64,000 nt of DNA, taken from contig NZ_JAEMHL010000013.1 in assembly GCF_016458305.1 (NCBI RefSeq), forward strand, positions 35,291 to 99,290. The letters run 5' to 3'. The number at the start of each line of letters is the position of its first letter. The stretch's first letter is position 1. This document shows positions 9,084 through 17,124 of this stretch, in pieces. The notes below the pieces were generated by a model. The model did no database searches. It was not told the DNA's origin and was given only the letters and a program-made list of their open reading frames with translations. Source of the DNA: Geomonas anaerohicana (GTDB lineage: Bacteria; Desulfobacterota; Desulfuromonadia; Geobacterales; Geobacteraceae). A program made the translations under genes and the position numbers.

Positions 9084-10415
9084 TCAGACCTGCACCCGAA
9101 ACCTCGCGCCGCCGTCGACGTTCGCCGCGGTCAGGGAGCCTCCCATGTTCCTCTCTATGATCATCTTGGCCATGTAGAGCCCGATCCCCGTCGCCTGGGG
9201 CCCCTTGGTGGTGAAGTAGGGATCGAAGATCTTGTCGGCAATTTCCGTCGGTATTCCGCCCGCGTTATCCAAAAGGGTCACCACGGAGCGTCCGTCCTCT
9301 TCACGAACCTCAATCCGGATGGTCGGGCCTTCTATCTTCCTGGCGACGAACACGTCCCTCGCGTTGATCAGTATGTTCAGCAGAACCTGGGAATAATCGC
9401 TGGGATAACCGTCGATCATTGGGTCGGCAAGGGCGGAAACGGCTATGTCGATGTTGAGTTCGCGCAGGCTGGTGTCGACCAGGGAGACCGTCTTTTGCAC
9501 CGTATCCAGCACCCGGAAGCGAATCTTCTCCTGCCCCGGGCTGAAGAAGTTCCTGAAATTGTCGATGGTGCGCGACATCTGGGTGATGGCTTCCATCATC
9601 CTGCGCACCTTGTCGTCGAGATACCCCTCGTCGAGTTCACCCAGGCGATAGGTCATGGGGAGGTCCTGGGCCAGCAGGGCAAGCACGTTGAGCGGCTGGC
9701 GCCACTGGTGGGCGATGTTGCTGATCATTTCCCCCATGGCCGCCAAGCGCCCCTGCTGGATCAGCATCTGGTCCATCTGCCGCAACTGCTCTGCGGTGCT
9801 CAGACGCTCCTCGGTTTCCCGCTTCAAATCCCGATGGGCCCGGCACAACTCCTCATGTTTTTCCTGCATCCTCTTCTCGGCCACTGTCCTGGTGCGGATC
9901 TCGGAGCGAAGCTGGATCTCGGTCATGACCGAAGCCGCCAGATCCTCGATCATCGCTACCTGCGCCTGGGTCCACTTCCTGGGCTTGCAATCGATGACAC
10001 AGAACGAGCCGAGTATGTAGCCGTCGACGGTGGCGAGCGGGATGCCCAGGTACGCGATCACGTGCAGGTCCTTGATGGCGGGGTTGTCCTTGAAGAACGG
10101 GTGTAGCCGGGCGTCCTCGATGAGCAGCGGCTGCTTCGCGATCCGGTTGTACTGGCAGAAGGAGTGGCTGAGCGGCGTTTCGCGCCGGGATTGCCACGGC
10201 TCGGGTAGGCCGAGGCAGCTCTTGAAGAACTGCCGGTCCGCGTCCACCAGGGTGACCAGCGAGACCGGGGCATCGACGAACTGGGTCGCCAGCCGGGTCA
10301 GGCGATCGAAGGCTTCTTCGGCGGGTGTATCGAGCAGGGCCACGGCGCGCAGCGCCGCAAGTCGGGTGGGATCGGCCACGTGGGTCGAGATGTCACTGAA
10401 GTTGTAATCTGTCAT
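9084..10415 (-). CDS. GAF-domain sensor histidine kinase
   Basis: A 443-aa soluble kinase with no membrane segment. Residues about 20-175 are a GAF domain of the type that opens many free-living sensor proteins (LRAVALLDTPAEEAFDRLT, then FFKSCLGLPEPWQSRRETPL). A coiled coil (190-225) leads to the phosphoacceptor block NIAHQWRQPLN, with His near residue 235, and the ATPase domain (N box NILINARD, G box DNAGGIP, then TGIGLYMAK). I took the ATG at 10415 because GGATGAGCAA precedes it; a start at 10445 is also open. No response regulator is adjacent, so it is an orphan. The signal is unknown. Confidence 0.88.
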   Translation of the reverse strand: MTDYNFSDISTHVADPTRLAALRAVALLDTPAEEAFDRLTRLATQFVDAPVSLVTLVDADRQFFKSCLGLPEPWQSRRETPLSHSFCQYNRIAKQPLLIEDARLHPFFKDNPAIKDLHVIAYLGIPLATVDGYILGSFCVIDCKPRKWTQAQVAMIEDLAASVMTEIQLRSEIRTRTVAEKRMQEKHEELCRAHRDLKRETEERLSTAEQLRQMDQMLIQQGRLAAMGEMISNIAHQWRQPLNVLALLAQDLPMTYRLGELDEGYLDDKVRRMMEAITQMSRTIDNFRNFFSPGQEKIRFRVLDTVQKTVSLVDTSLRELNIDIAVSALADPMIDGYPSDYSQVLLNILINARDVFVARKIEGPTIRIEVREEDGRSVVTLLDNAGGIPTEIADKIFDPYFTTKGPQATGIGLYMAKMIIERNMGGSLTAANVDGGARFRVQV

Positions 10416-10659
10416 TTGCTCATCCGGGATAATGGCCCACAGCACAGCTGGAAAAGTATCAGGATTTTCTCAGGTTTCAAGCGACACCGCTCCTGCGCCA
10501 GGAGAATTCTGCTCGACTCTTCTGTCGCCTCCTGCCAGGCTGCGCGCCGGCACAGATGAAAATTTCCTCTCTCTTTTAGGTATTTACACGATCCGCGCAA
10601 ATCAAATATGATGTGATGGTTTGCTGAACAAACCGCAACATTCATGAGCAGGAACAGGC

Positions 10660-11013
10660 ATGGCCAAGATCATTTCATTGGAGAAGACGCGGCAGGCGAT
10701 CAAAAAGAGAAGGGAAGCGGAGGCGCTTTTGCGCGACACCGAGGATGACATCACCGCCATCCTCAACGACTACTCGCTGACCCCAGCCAACCGGCGCTGG
10801 AAGCTGGAGAACATGCTGATGGACGTCGATGAGCAGCTGGACCTGTACCGCAGGGAACTCGAGGCAGCCGAGCGGAAACTTAATGCCCTCGTGGCCAGCG
10901 CCGAAGGCGAGATTGCCCGTGCCTACGGCGAGTTCGAGACCAAGGTGCGCGGCATGACCCTCGCCGTCAGGAAGCTGACCGGCTCCCCGCACCCCGATCC
11001 CATCACCGAATAG
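10660..11013 (+). CDS. Hypothetical coiled-coil protein
   Basis: A 117-aa charged protein, almost all helix, with a likely coiled coil from residue 5 to 100 (LEKTRQAIKKRREAEALL; ELEAAERKLNALVASAEGE). No Cys, no membrane segment and no named domain was recognised. The ATG follows CAGGAACAGGC. It is closed by a GC-rich hairpin at 11019-11037 and followed by the selenoprotein gene. The codon pattern looks like that of its neighbours. Function unknown. Confidence 0.65.
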   Translation: MAKIISLEKTRQAIKKRREAEALLRDTEDDITAILNDYSLTPANRRWKLENMLMDVDEQLDLYRRELEAAERKLNALVASAEGEIARAYGEFETKVRGMTLAVRKLTGSPHPDPITE

Positions 11014-11018
11014 CAACC

Positions 11019-11037
11019 GGCGCCCCTTCGGGGCGCC
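11019..11037. terminator. GGCGCCCC hairpin without T tract
   Basis: Perfect 8-bp stem GGCGCCCC/GGGGCGCC around TTC, directly after the 10660-11013 gene. There is no T run, so it is a weak or Rho-assisted terminator at most. Confidence 0.5.
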
Positions 11038-11141
11038 ACCCCCTCCCCCGCCACCCACCGCAGGTTAAGGTTTCCAGAGGCGCGCGTTTGTGCTAGTTAT
11101 GTAGACGCTCGTCAGACAGCTCACCTGCAAGGAGGTGGACC

Positions 11142-11396
11142 ATGAAAATCCGTAAGAAGATCCTGGATTTCGAGTATGAGGAAGTCCTCGAGGTCAAGTA
11201 CCGGGAACTGATCCGTGTCGCCTGCGCCGTGGCCGTCGGTTGTCCCGACTGACTCAAGAAGCACTTCGCGGTCGCGAAGGAAGCAGGCGCCACCGAAGCG
11301 GAACTGAACGAGGCCCTGGCCTACGGCATCATCGCGCCGTCGGGACGGGCCAAGAACTTCGTACGCAGCCAGGAAGACATTTTAAAAGAGCTGTAG
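11142..11396 (+). CDS. AhpD-like (carboxymuconolactone decarboxylase family) selenoprotein, Sec at TGA 11250-11252
   Basis: Read through one in-frame TGA, this is an 84-aa protein. Residues 34-41 are C-P-D-U-L-K-K-H, the CxxCxxxH redox motif of the AhpD/CMD family with selenocysteine as the second active residue. Homology-like sequence continues after the TGA (AVAKEAGATEAELNEALAYG) and ends at TAG. The start has an excellent site, CAAGGAGGTGGACC. A hairpin fitting a bacterial SECIS lies 12 nt after the TGA. The family reduces peroxides or acts as a thiol oxidoreductase. Standard gene calling would miss or truncate it. A nonsense pseudogene is the alternative, but a lone TGA exactly at the CxxC second position plus a GGUC-loop hairpin argues for Sec. 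Confidence 0.82.
11264..11279 (+). promoter_or_regulatory. Candidate bacterial SECIS hairpin
   Basis: CTTCGC (11264-11269) pairs with GCGAAG (11274-11279) around a GGTC loop. The stem begins 12 nt after the TGA at 11250-11252 and the loop G is about 18 nt after it. As I recall, the E. coli fdhF SECIS loop also carries GGUC. Confidence 0.72.
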
Positions 11397-11400
11397 TGCC

Positions 11401-11477
11401 AACAGGGATGAAGGGGATGCAGGGGATACGGCGGGTTGTTGCCTCGCACTATCCCTCTTATCCCCTTCATCCCTGTT
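11401..11477. repeat. Long inverted repeat (18-bp arms)
   Basis: AACAGGGATGAAGGGGAT at 11401-11418 and its exact reverse complement at 11460-11477, with 41 bp between. It starts 4 bp after the selenoprotein stop and ends 21 bp before the preferred MATE start. It may act as a transcription barrier and looks like a dispersed element. Confidence 0.8.
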
Positions 11478-11498
11478 CGCCGTAAGGTTTTCCCCATC

Positions 11499-12842
11499 TT
11501 GAAACGTCTCACTCTCAACAAATCGACCAAACGGGTCTCGATCCGGCGCAACGTGGCGGCATTGTCCATGCCGGTGCTCCTTTCCTCGCTGTTCCAGCGC
11601 CTGGTCTCCATCGTGGACATCTTCATGGTGGGGGGGCTGGGCGCCGCGGCCATCGCCGCCACCGGCCTGGGGCAGCTCCTCATCTTCGTCACCATGACAG
11701 TATTCTGGGGCTTCTCCACCGGCGCCAACGTGGTTATCGCCCACCTCTGGGGCGCAGGACGCCGACTGGAAGCCCGCAGGACCGCCTTCGCCTCGCTCCT
11801 TTTCTGCGCCGTCCTCGCGGTGGCGGCCACCCTGCTCGGCATCGGCTTCGGGAGGAATATCGCCGTTTTTCTGGGGGCGCAGCCCGATGTGCTCGCCTAC
11901 GCCTCGGACTACATCCGCCTCGTATTCCTCTACTTCGGCTTCACCGCCGGCCTCAACATCCTCTCCGCCATCATGCAGGGGACCGGCAACACCCGCACCC
12001 CGATGGAGGGGATCCTGCTGGTGAACGTCCTGCACGTCGCCATTGCCTACCCCCTGATCTACGGCTACCTGGGCTTCCCGCGCTACGGCGTACTCGGCGC
12101 CGCCTACGCCATCAACATCTCCGAAGCCGCCGGCTTCAGCTATCTGCTGATCCAGGCGCTCAGGAAGGGATACCTGAAGATCGGCCGCCCCGACCTGGCC
12201 CTGTTGAAGAAGGTGATCGACATCGGCTACCCGGTGGCGCTGGAGCGCGTCGCCCAGCAGTCGGGCCAGCTCTTCTACTCGAAGTTCATCATCGGTTTCG
12301 GCACCGCCGCGTACGCCGCGCACCAGATCGGCCTTTCCATCGAATCGCTCTCCTTCATGCCGGGCGCGGGGATGGGGATCGCGGCAGCGACCCTGATGGG
12401 GCAGTCCATAGGCGCCAGGAAACTCCGACGCGCCCACATGAGCCACACCGAGGCGCTCCGGCTGGCGGTGCTGGTCATGGGCTGCATGGCCCTGCTCTTC
12501 TTCTTCCTGCCGCACCACCTGATCGCCCTGTTCACCCACGACCCGGACGTCATCGAAAAGGGGAGCGTCTTCCTCCGGCTGGTCGCCTTCGCCCAGGTGC
12601 CGCTCGCCCTCTCCTTCGTCTATGCCGGGAGCCTGCGCGGCACCGGTGACACCCACTACGTCTTCCTGGTTACCCTGGTGTCCATGTGGGGCATCCGGGT
12701 GCTCCTCTCCTACATCGCCGCGGTGCCGCTGCAGCTCTCCCTTTACGCCGTCTGGAGTGTCTTCCTCCTCGACTGGTTCTTCCGGGCCGGCGCCTTCTGG
12801 TGGCGCTACCAGCGTCGCGACCTGCACCAGGTCATCATCTGA
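11499..12842 (+). CDS. MATE family efflux transporter
   Basis: A 447-aa inner-membrane antiporter of the multidrug and toxin extrusion family, with twelve hydrophobic segments in two similar halves. Family-like stretches include MPVLLSSLFQRLVSIVDIFM (first helix) and GYPVALERVAQQSGQLFY (start of the second half). I prefer a TTG start at 11499 behind GTAAGGTTTTCCCC: the longer frame from an ATG at 11436 would take its first residues (MLPRTIPLIPFIPV) from the inverted repeat. The methyltransferase gene begins 2 bp after its stop. Substrate unknown. Confidence 0.87.
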   Translation: MKRLTLNKSTKRVSIRRNVAALSMPVLLSSLFQRLVSIVDIFMVGGLGAAAIAATGLGQLLIFVTMTVFWGFSTGANVVIAHLWGAGRRLEARRTAFASLLFCAVLAVAATLLGIGFGRNIAVFLGAQPDVLAYASDYIRLVFLYFGFTAGLNILSAIMQGTGNTRTPMEGILLVNVLHVAIAYPLIYGYLGFPRYGVLGAAYAINISEAAGFSYLLIQALRKGYLKIGRPDLALLKKVIDIGYPVALERVAQQSGQLFYSKFIIGFGTAAYAAHQIGLSIESLSFMPGAGMGIAAATLMGQSIGARKLRRAHMSHTEALRLAVLVMGCMALLFFFLPHHLIALFTHDPDVIEKGSVFLRLVAFAQVPLALSFVYAGSLRGTGDTHYVFLVTLVSMWGIRVLLSYIAAVPLQLSLYAVWSVFLLDWFFRAGAFWWRYQRRDLHQVII

Positions 12843-12844
12843 CC

Positions 12845-13894
12845 ATGCAGCTTTCCTTCGTCCCGACCATCGACGCGCGCGAGATCCGTGAACGGCTGTC
12901 ACTGCTCCTGGTCACCGGTGCGCTGCTTGACGCCGCGCTGGAACGACGCATCGAGCGGCTCGCAGCGGAGTTCGCCAGCTACGCCGCCAGCTATCCCCTC
13001 CCCTTGTGGGCGCCCGGCCTCGCTCTCAGCAACGAAATGCGGGGGCTGACCGAGGCCCTCTTCCCCCTGGCCCGCCCCCGCGCCCTGTTCGAGCTGATCC
13101 TGCGCCGGGGTTGCCGCTTCGATCCTCTTCTCCCCGGGAGCTACCTATACAGTTCGGCAAGCTGGCTCGACCTGCTCCACAAACTCTCGCCGCGGCTGAC
13201 GACTGCCGATCCTGCTCCGGTGCTGCGCCTGATTGCCGAGGACGATGACGCGCGCGCGGCGTTCCTGTTCGCCCTGATGCTGCCCCAACACTTCGGCGGC
13301 GGTTTCGACCGCTATCGCGAGCAGTACCGGTGGCTGGCCGTGTGGCTTGGCGGGCAGGCGAAGCAATGCGCGACCGCAATCCGGATCCTCGATGCCGCCT
13401 GCGGTAGCGGCGAGGGAACCTACCAGGTAGCGCAGCTCGTAGTGGACGCGGGGCTTGGCGCTAAAAGCGTGGTGCACGGTTCGACGCTGGAGCCGATCGA
13501 GCTTTTCGCCGCCGCCCATCTCCACTTCCCGCACGATCCCGAGCGTGAGCGCGAGTACCGTGACCGGATCCAACAGCTCTTAGGCGCGAAAGGCGCGCCC
13601 TCCCTGGAGTTCTACCTGGACCGGGTCGACGACGTACCGGAGCGGGAGCCGTACCACTTGGTGCTTTGCAACGGACTGCTGGGCGGGCCAATGCTACACG
13701 AGCCGGCGCAACTGGCGGCCGCCTTTTCCGGGCTGTCCGCTCGGCTCGCCCCCGGCGGGCTGTTGCTGGCCGCCGACCGCTTCCATGCCGGCTGGCGCCT
13801 GCGCGTCCCGCGGGAGGCGCTCATCGCCAGCCTGCGCGCCGAGGGTCTCACACCGATTGAGGTTCCGGAGGGGATCGCTGCGATAAAGCCTTAA
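12845..13894 (+). CDS. CheR-like SAM-dependent methyltransferase
   Basis: A 349-aa protein. The N-terminal half (about 1-165) is helical without a firm family. The C-terminal half has the SAM-binding loop ILDAACGSGEGTYQVAQL near residue 180, followed by features reminiscent of CheR (acidic strand end, FYLDRVDD, LVLCNGLLGG, then LSARLAPGGLLLAADRF). The ATG lies 2 bp after the MATE stop, so translation is probably coupled. Chemotaxis receptors are not nearby, and the usual CheR N-terminal domain is not evident, so the substrate is open. It may be a small-molecule methyltransferase linked to the exporter. Confidence 0.72.
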   Translation: MQLSFVPTIDAREIRERLSLLLVTGALLDAALERRIERLAAEFASYAASYPLPLWAPGLALSNEMRGLTEALFPLARPRALFELILRRGCRFDPLLPGSYLYSSASWLDLLHKLSPRLTTADPAPVLRLIAEDDDARAAFLFALMLPQHFGGGFDRYREQYRWLAVWLGGQAKQCATAIRILDAACGSGEGTYQVAQLVVDAGLGAKSVVHGSTLEPIELFAAAHLHFPHDPEREREYRDRIQQLLGAKGAPSLEFYLDRVDDVPEREPYHLVLCNGLLGGPMLHEPAQLAAAFSGLSARLAPGGLLLAADRFHAGWRLRVPREALIASLRAEGLTPIEVPEGIAAIKP

Positions 13895-13923
13895 GAAAGG
13901 GAAAGGGAGCCCGACATTTTCCT

Positions 13924-14003
13924 GGTTCCCAAGCTCCAGCTTGGGAACCCCATAGTGTGCAAAGCTCCAGCTTTGCGTTCCCAAGGTGGACCTTGGGAAC
14001 GAG
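13924..14003. repeat. Family B repeat cluster, copy 2
   Basis: GGTTCCCAAGCTCC with its mirror arm, a middle unit CAAAGCTCCAGCTTTG, and CGTTCCCAAGGTGG with CCTTGGGAACG. Same three-palindrome build as 62491-62604. The gap 13895-14170 holds only this and the terminator below. Confidence 0.8.
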
Positions 14004-14087
14004 ATCAAATAGGATCAGCATTGAGGTTTCGCCGCAGCGTCCCCCTCTCCCAGAGTGAGAGGGGATGGACAGGTGGTGTGGAGGACA

Positions 14088-14124
14088 AAAAAAGGGGACG
14101 GTGCCGACAGGCCCGTCCCCTTTT
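14088..14124 (-). terminator. Terminator after fabH (works on both strands)
   Basis: Arms GGGGACGG (14094-14101) and CCGTCCCC (14113-14120). On the minus strand it is followed by seven T, so it closes fabH. On the plus strand four T follow. Confidence 0.85.
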
Positions 14125-14170
14125 GCAAATTCAGCTTTTTCTCAACCTTAACCTCAGCCTTAACCTTTTG

Positions 14171-15151
14171 CTAAGCCCTGAACAGCACGCCTCCCCAGGA
14201 AAGCCCGCCGCCGAACCCCATCATCAGCACCAGTTCCCCCGGCTTGATCACGCCGTTTCTCCGGTTCTCGTCCAGGGCGAGCCCCACGGATCCGGCGGCG
14301 GTGTTGCCGTAACGGTCCAGGTTGAGCAAAAACTTCTCCTTCGGTATCCCGGTCTTCTTGGAGATGAAGTCGATGATGCGCACGTTGGCCTGGTGCGGGA
14401 TGATGTGGTCGATCTCCTCAGGCTTGACACCACCTCGCTCGGAAAGGTCGGTGATGATGCGCGGAATGACGTCGGTGGCGAAGGAGAACACGCTTTTGCC
14501 CGCCATCCTGAAGGTGTTTTCCTTGGCCGCGATGCTCTCGGCGCTGACCGGCTTCCTCGATCCGGAAGAAGGGACTTGGATCAGCTCCCAGCCGTTGCCG
14601 TCGCTTTGCATCACCGAATGCTGGATCCCCTTTCCCGACAGCCCCGCCCCCAGGATCACTGCCCCGGCACCGTCACCGAACAGCGGCGCGGTGGTCTTGT
14701 CGTCCATATCGAGGATCTTGGAATAGGTATCGGCACCGATCAGGAGCACCTTGCGGTACTTTCCGGAGCGGATCAGGTTGTCCGCGACTTCCATGCCATA
14801 GATGAAGCTGCTGCAGACCGCGTTCATGTCGAAGGCGAACGCCTTGGCGGCGCCGATGTTCTTCTGCACCATGCAGGCGGTGGCGGGAAGGATCATGTCG
14901 GGGGTGGAAGTGGCGACGATGATGCAGTCGAGTTCGAGGGGGTCGACGTCGGCATTTTCAAGGGCGAGTAGGGCGGCGCTGGTGGCGAGATCGGAGGTCG
15001 CTTCCTCCGCTGCGGCAAAGCGCCGTTCCCGGATGCCGGTCCGGGAGTGGATCCACTGGTCCGCGTCATCCACCAGGTAGTCGAAGTGAGCATTGGGGAC
15101 GACCCGCGCCGGCACGTAGCCGCCGGTCCCCAGGATTTCCGCACGTATCAT
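14171..15151 (-). CDS. fabH: 3-oxoacyl-[ACP] synthase III
   Basis: A 326-aa condensing enzyme that starts fatty acid chains from acyl-CoA and malonyl-ACP. The catalytic Cys is in AVCSSF near residue 112, the His in IPHQAN near 245 and the Asn in YGNTAAGS near 275. The N-terminus MIRAEILGTGGYVPARVVPN is canonical. It stands alone between a terminator and a small membrane gene, away from other fab genes, so it could be a second KASIII with its own primer choice. Chain specificity cannot be read from the sequence by eye. Confidence 0.95.
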   Translation of the reverse strand: MIRAEILGTGGYVPARVVPNAHFDYLVDDADQWIHSRTGIRERRFAAAEEATSDLATSAALLALENADVDPLELDCIIVATSTPDMILPATACMVQKNIGAAKAFAFDMNAVCSSFIYGMEVADNLIRSGKYRKVLLIGADTYSKILDMDDKTTAPLFGDGAGAVILGAGLSGKGIQHSVMQSDGNGWELIQVPSSGSRKPVSAESIAAKENTFRMAGKSVFSFATDVIPRIITDLSERGGVKPEEIDHIIPHQANVRIIDFISKKTGIPKEKFLLNLDRYGNTAAGSVGLALDENRRNGVIKPGELVLMMGFGGGLSWGGVLFRA

Positions 15152-15227
15152 GTAGAGAGCGCCTCCCTTGCTTCCCGCTTGGACGGCCGGGAAACGCTAC
15201 CCTTATCTCACAATAAAATAGCGTTTG

Positions 15228-15539
15228 TCAATTATCTCCTTTGAAAAACGCGGCATCAACGACGCCGTAGGCCCACACGATCATGAATCCGCCCAAAAGC
15301 CATTTTACGTAAGGGGAATCCATCTGGATCGCTGCCAGCACCTGTTCCGGGGTGAGTCCCTGCTTGCCGGCCACCATCAGTTTCCCGGCGCTCCTAAGCC
15401 CGATAAAGAGCCCGCCCAGCAGGAAAACGTTGTCGAGCAGGAGCATTACGCCTCCCTTGACACGGCTCCCCCGGTACAGTTGCCCCAGCCCGGGGAGCAC
15501 CAGGGCGGAAAGTGCGATGCATTTGATCCTGTTCGACAT
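15228..15539 (-). CDS. Small membrane protein, TM2-like, unknown
   Basis: A 103-aa protein with a Pro-Gly-rich first hairpin (LSALVLPGLGQLYRGSRVKG) like TM2-type proteins, then a second hydrophobic segment (MLLLDNVFLLGGLFIGL) and a third near the C-terminus (WLLGGFMIVWAYGVVDAAFF). The start follows AAGGAGATATGG at good spacing. It lies between fabH on the same strand and the divergent HEAT-repeat gene. Family named by pattern only; function unknown. Confidence 0.72.
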   Translation of the reverse strand: MSNRIKCIALSALVLPGLGQLYRGSRVKGGVMLLLDNVFLLGGLFIGLRSAGKLMVAGKQGLTPEQVLAAIQMDSPYVKWLLGGFMIVWAYGVVDAAFFKGDN

Positions 15540-15626
15540 CCATATCTCCTTGTCACGCCCACTGCTGGGCGGCGATTGATTAAATTGTGTTGTGCGACGG
15601 GCCGAATTTTGTTAGTTATCATCGCT

Positions 15627-16202
15627 ATGGACCAAGCCGAACGCATCAAAAGGCGCGACGCCATCATTCCGCTTTTGAAGGATCCGGACGCTGAGGTGCG
15701 TCTGGCGGCCTCGACCGCCCTGGAGGCCCTGGAGGCTGCGGAGAGCCTCGAAGAGGTCTTCGATCGCCTGAAGCGGGGCGACCGCGCCACCAAGGTGGCC
15801 GCCATCTACGCGCTGGGGCGGATCGGCGACGACAGGGTGCTGCCGATCCTCTACTACTGCGCGGGGAGACCCGAAGAGGACATCCGCTGCGCGGCGGTCA
15901 AGGTCCTGGGAGAACTGGCCCGCCCCGACGCGCTCCCCACGCTGCTGGAAAAGCTGCAGGATCCTGCCGTCACCGTGCGGGCCCTGGCCATCGAGGCCGT
16001 GTCACGCTACCGCAACCCCTCACTGGCCCCCAAACTCGCCCCGTTCCTCCAAGCCAACGACGGCATCCTCGATGCCGAAGCCGCCCTCGCCCTGGGCCGC
16101 ATCGGGGGAAGCTCCCCCTCCGATGCCGTGATCAAACTCCTTACCTCGCCCTTCGACAAGACCCGCGCTGCCGCCGCCACGGCCCTGGCGCAGCTCCCCT
16201 GA
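15627..16202 (+). CDS. HEAT-repeat protein (PBS lyase type)
   Basis: A 191-aa helical-repeat protein. About five units of roughly 31 residues are visible, each with the pattern D-x-D/A-V-R-x-x-A-A-x-A-L (LLKDPDAEVRLAASTALEAL; KVAAIYALGRIGDDRVLPIL; KLQDPAVTVRALAIEAVSR). Such repeats form a scaffold for protein contacts. The ATG at 15627 opens the first repeat; longer frames run through non-repeat sequence. It ends 4 bp before the convergent HD-GYP gene. Partner unknown. Confidence 0.85.
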   Translation: MDQAERIKRRDAIIPLLKDPDAEVRLAASTALEALEAAESLEEVFDRLKRGDRATKVAAIYALGRIGDDRVLPILYYCAGRPEEDIRCAAVKVLGELARPDALPTLLEKLQDPAVTVRALAIEAVSRYRNPSLAPKLAPFLQANDGILDAEAALALGRIGGSSPSDAVIKLLTSPFDKTRAAAATALAQLP

Positions 16203-16206
16203 TCCT

Positions 16207-17061
16207 TCAAGCTCCCCCGTCGGTAAGCTCAAGAAACCCTTCCACTATGTGGCCGTCCAGCACGGTGCCGCGCGCCCGTCTGAGCGCCTCGACCGCCTCG
16301 TCCCGCAGCATCGGGCGCTGGTAAGTCCGCAGCGTGGTCGTTGCATTGTAAAAGTCCGCCACCGCGACCACGGCGCACGGCACCCCCAGGCAGAGGGTGC
16401 GCGCCGATTCCGGGTAACCGGTCCGGTCGAAGCGCACGTGGTGCGCGAGCACCGCCTCGACCACGCTGGCCGGCACTCCTGCCATCCCGCGCACGATCTC
16501 GGCACCGTACTCCGGGTGCTTCTGCATCTCCAGCACCTCATCACCGGACAGCTTCCCCGGCTTATCCAAGATACAGAGAGCGACCCTGGTCTTGCCGATG
16601 TCGTGGAGAAAACCAGCCAGGCCGCACTGCGCCACCTGTTCGGCTTCATGCCCAAGCGACGCCGCCAGTGCCAGGGCCAGCAGGCCGACACTGACGCTGT
16701 GCCGGAAGGTGTAGCCGTCATCGTCGCGGGTCGGATCCAACTGCAGCAAGGAAGCCGGATCCTTGAGCGCGGCCCGCGCCAGGGCGCGCACCCGGTCCAT
16801 GAGAGGCTCGGCAGCCGGGATCATGCCGTTGCCGATCTCCTGAAAAATCTCCCGCAGCACGCCGACGGCGTCGCTGCAGAGCGTGGACAACCGGCTCATT
16901 TCACTGGAAGAGAGTGACTTTGCTCTTTTGTTGTCAGCAGTGGCCACCGGGCCTCCTGGTTCGGGCAAACCGTCAAAAGGAAGCAGTGATTTTATCTTAG
17001 CCGGGGAATCGTTGTCAAACTGAATGGAAGGCAGGGCCCGCAAGCGCGCCAGTGTTGACAC
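16207..17061 (-). CDS. HD-GYP-type phosphohydrolase domain protein
   Basis: A 284-aa protein with a variable N-terminus (1-110) and an HD-GYP-like domain. Visible are RHSVSVGLLA (first His), FLHDIGKT (HD), QKHPEYGAEI, AHHVRFDRTGYP and VADFYNA. The family cleaves cyclic di-GMP. The usual HHExxDGxGYP reads HHVRFDRTGYP, so some residues are changed and activity is uncertain. No receiver or membrane segment is seen. It is convergent with the HEAT-repeat gene and divergent from radA. Confidence 0.85.
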   Translation of the reverse strand: MSTLARLRALPSIQFDNDSPAKIKSLLPFDGLPEPGGPVATADNKRAKSLSSSEMSRLSTLCSDAVGVLREIFQEIGNGMIPAAEPLMDRVRALARAALKDPASLLQLDPTRDDDGYTFRHSVSVGLLALALAASLGHEAEQVAQCGLAGFLHDIGKTRVALCILDKPGKLSGDEVLEMQKHPEYGAEIVRGMAGVPASVVEAVLAHHVRFDRTGYPESARTLCLGVPCAVVAVADFYNATTTLRTYQRPMLRDEAVEALRRARGTVLDGHIVEGFLELTDGGA

Positions 17062-17124
17062 TGTTTACCAAAAAGCTTAGGATTACGTAGTTTTTCACTC
17101 GCCCTCGGCGAGGCTTGGGGGGGT

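Noticed and set aside
11142..11249. Reading the AhpD-like gene as a pseudogene broken by a nonsense TGA
   Set aside because: The TGA is exactly at the redox Cys position, the frame stays intact to the stop and a GGTC-loop hairpin follows. Selenocysteine explains all of this better.
14094..14120. Seventh copy of the family A repeat
   Set aside because: It shares only the GGGGAC and GTCCCC ends. The inner sequence differs, and the T tails fit a plain terminator for fabH.
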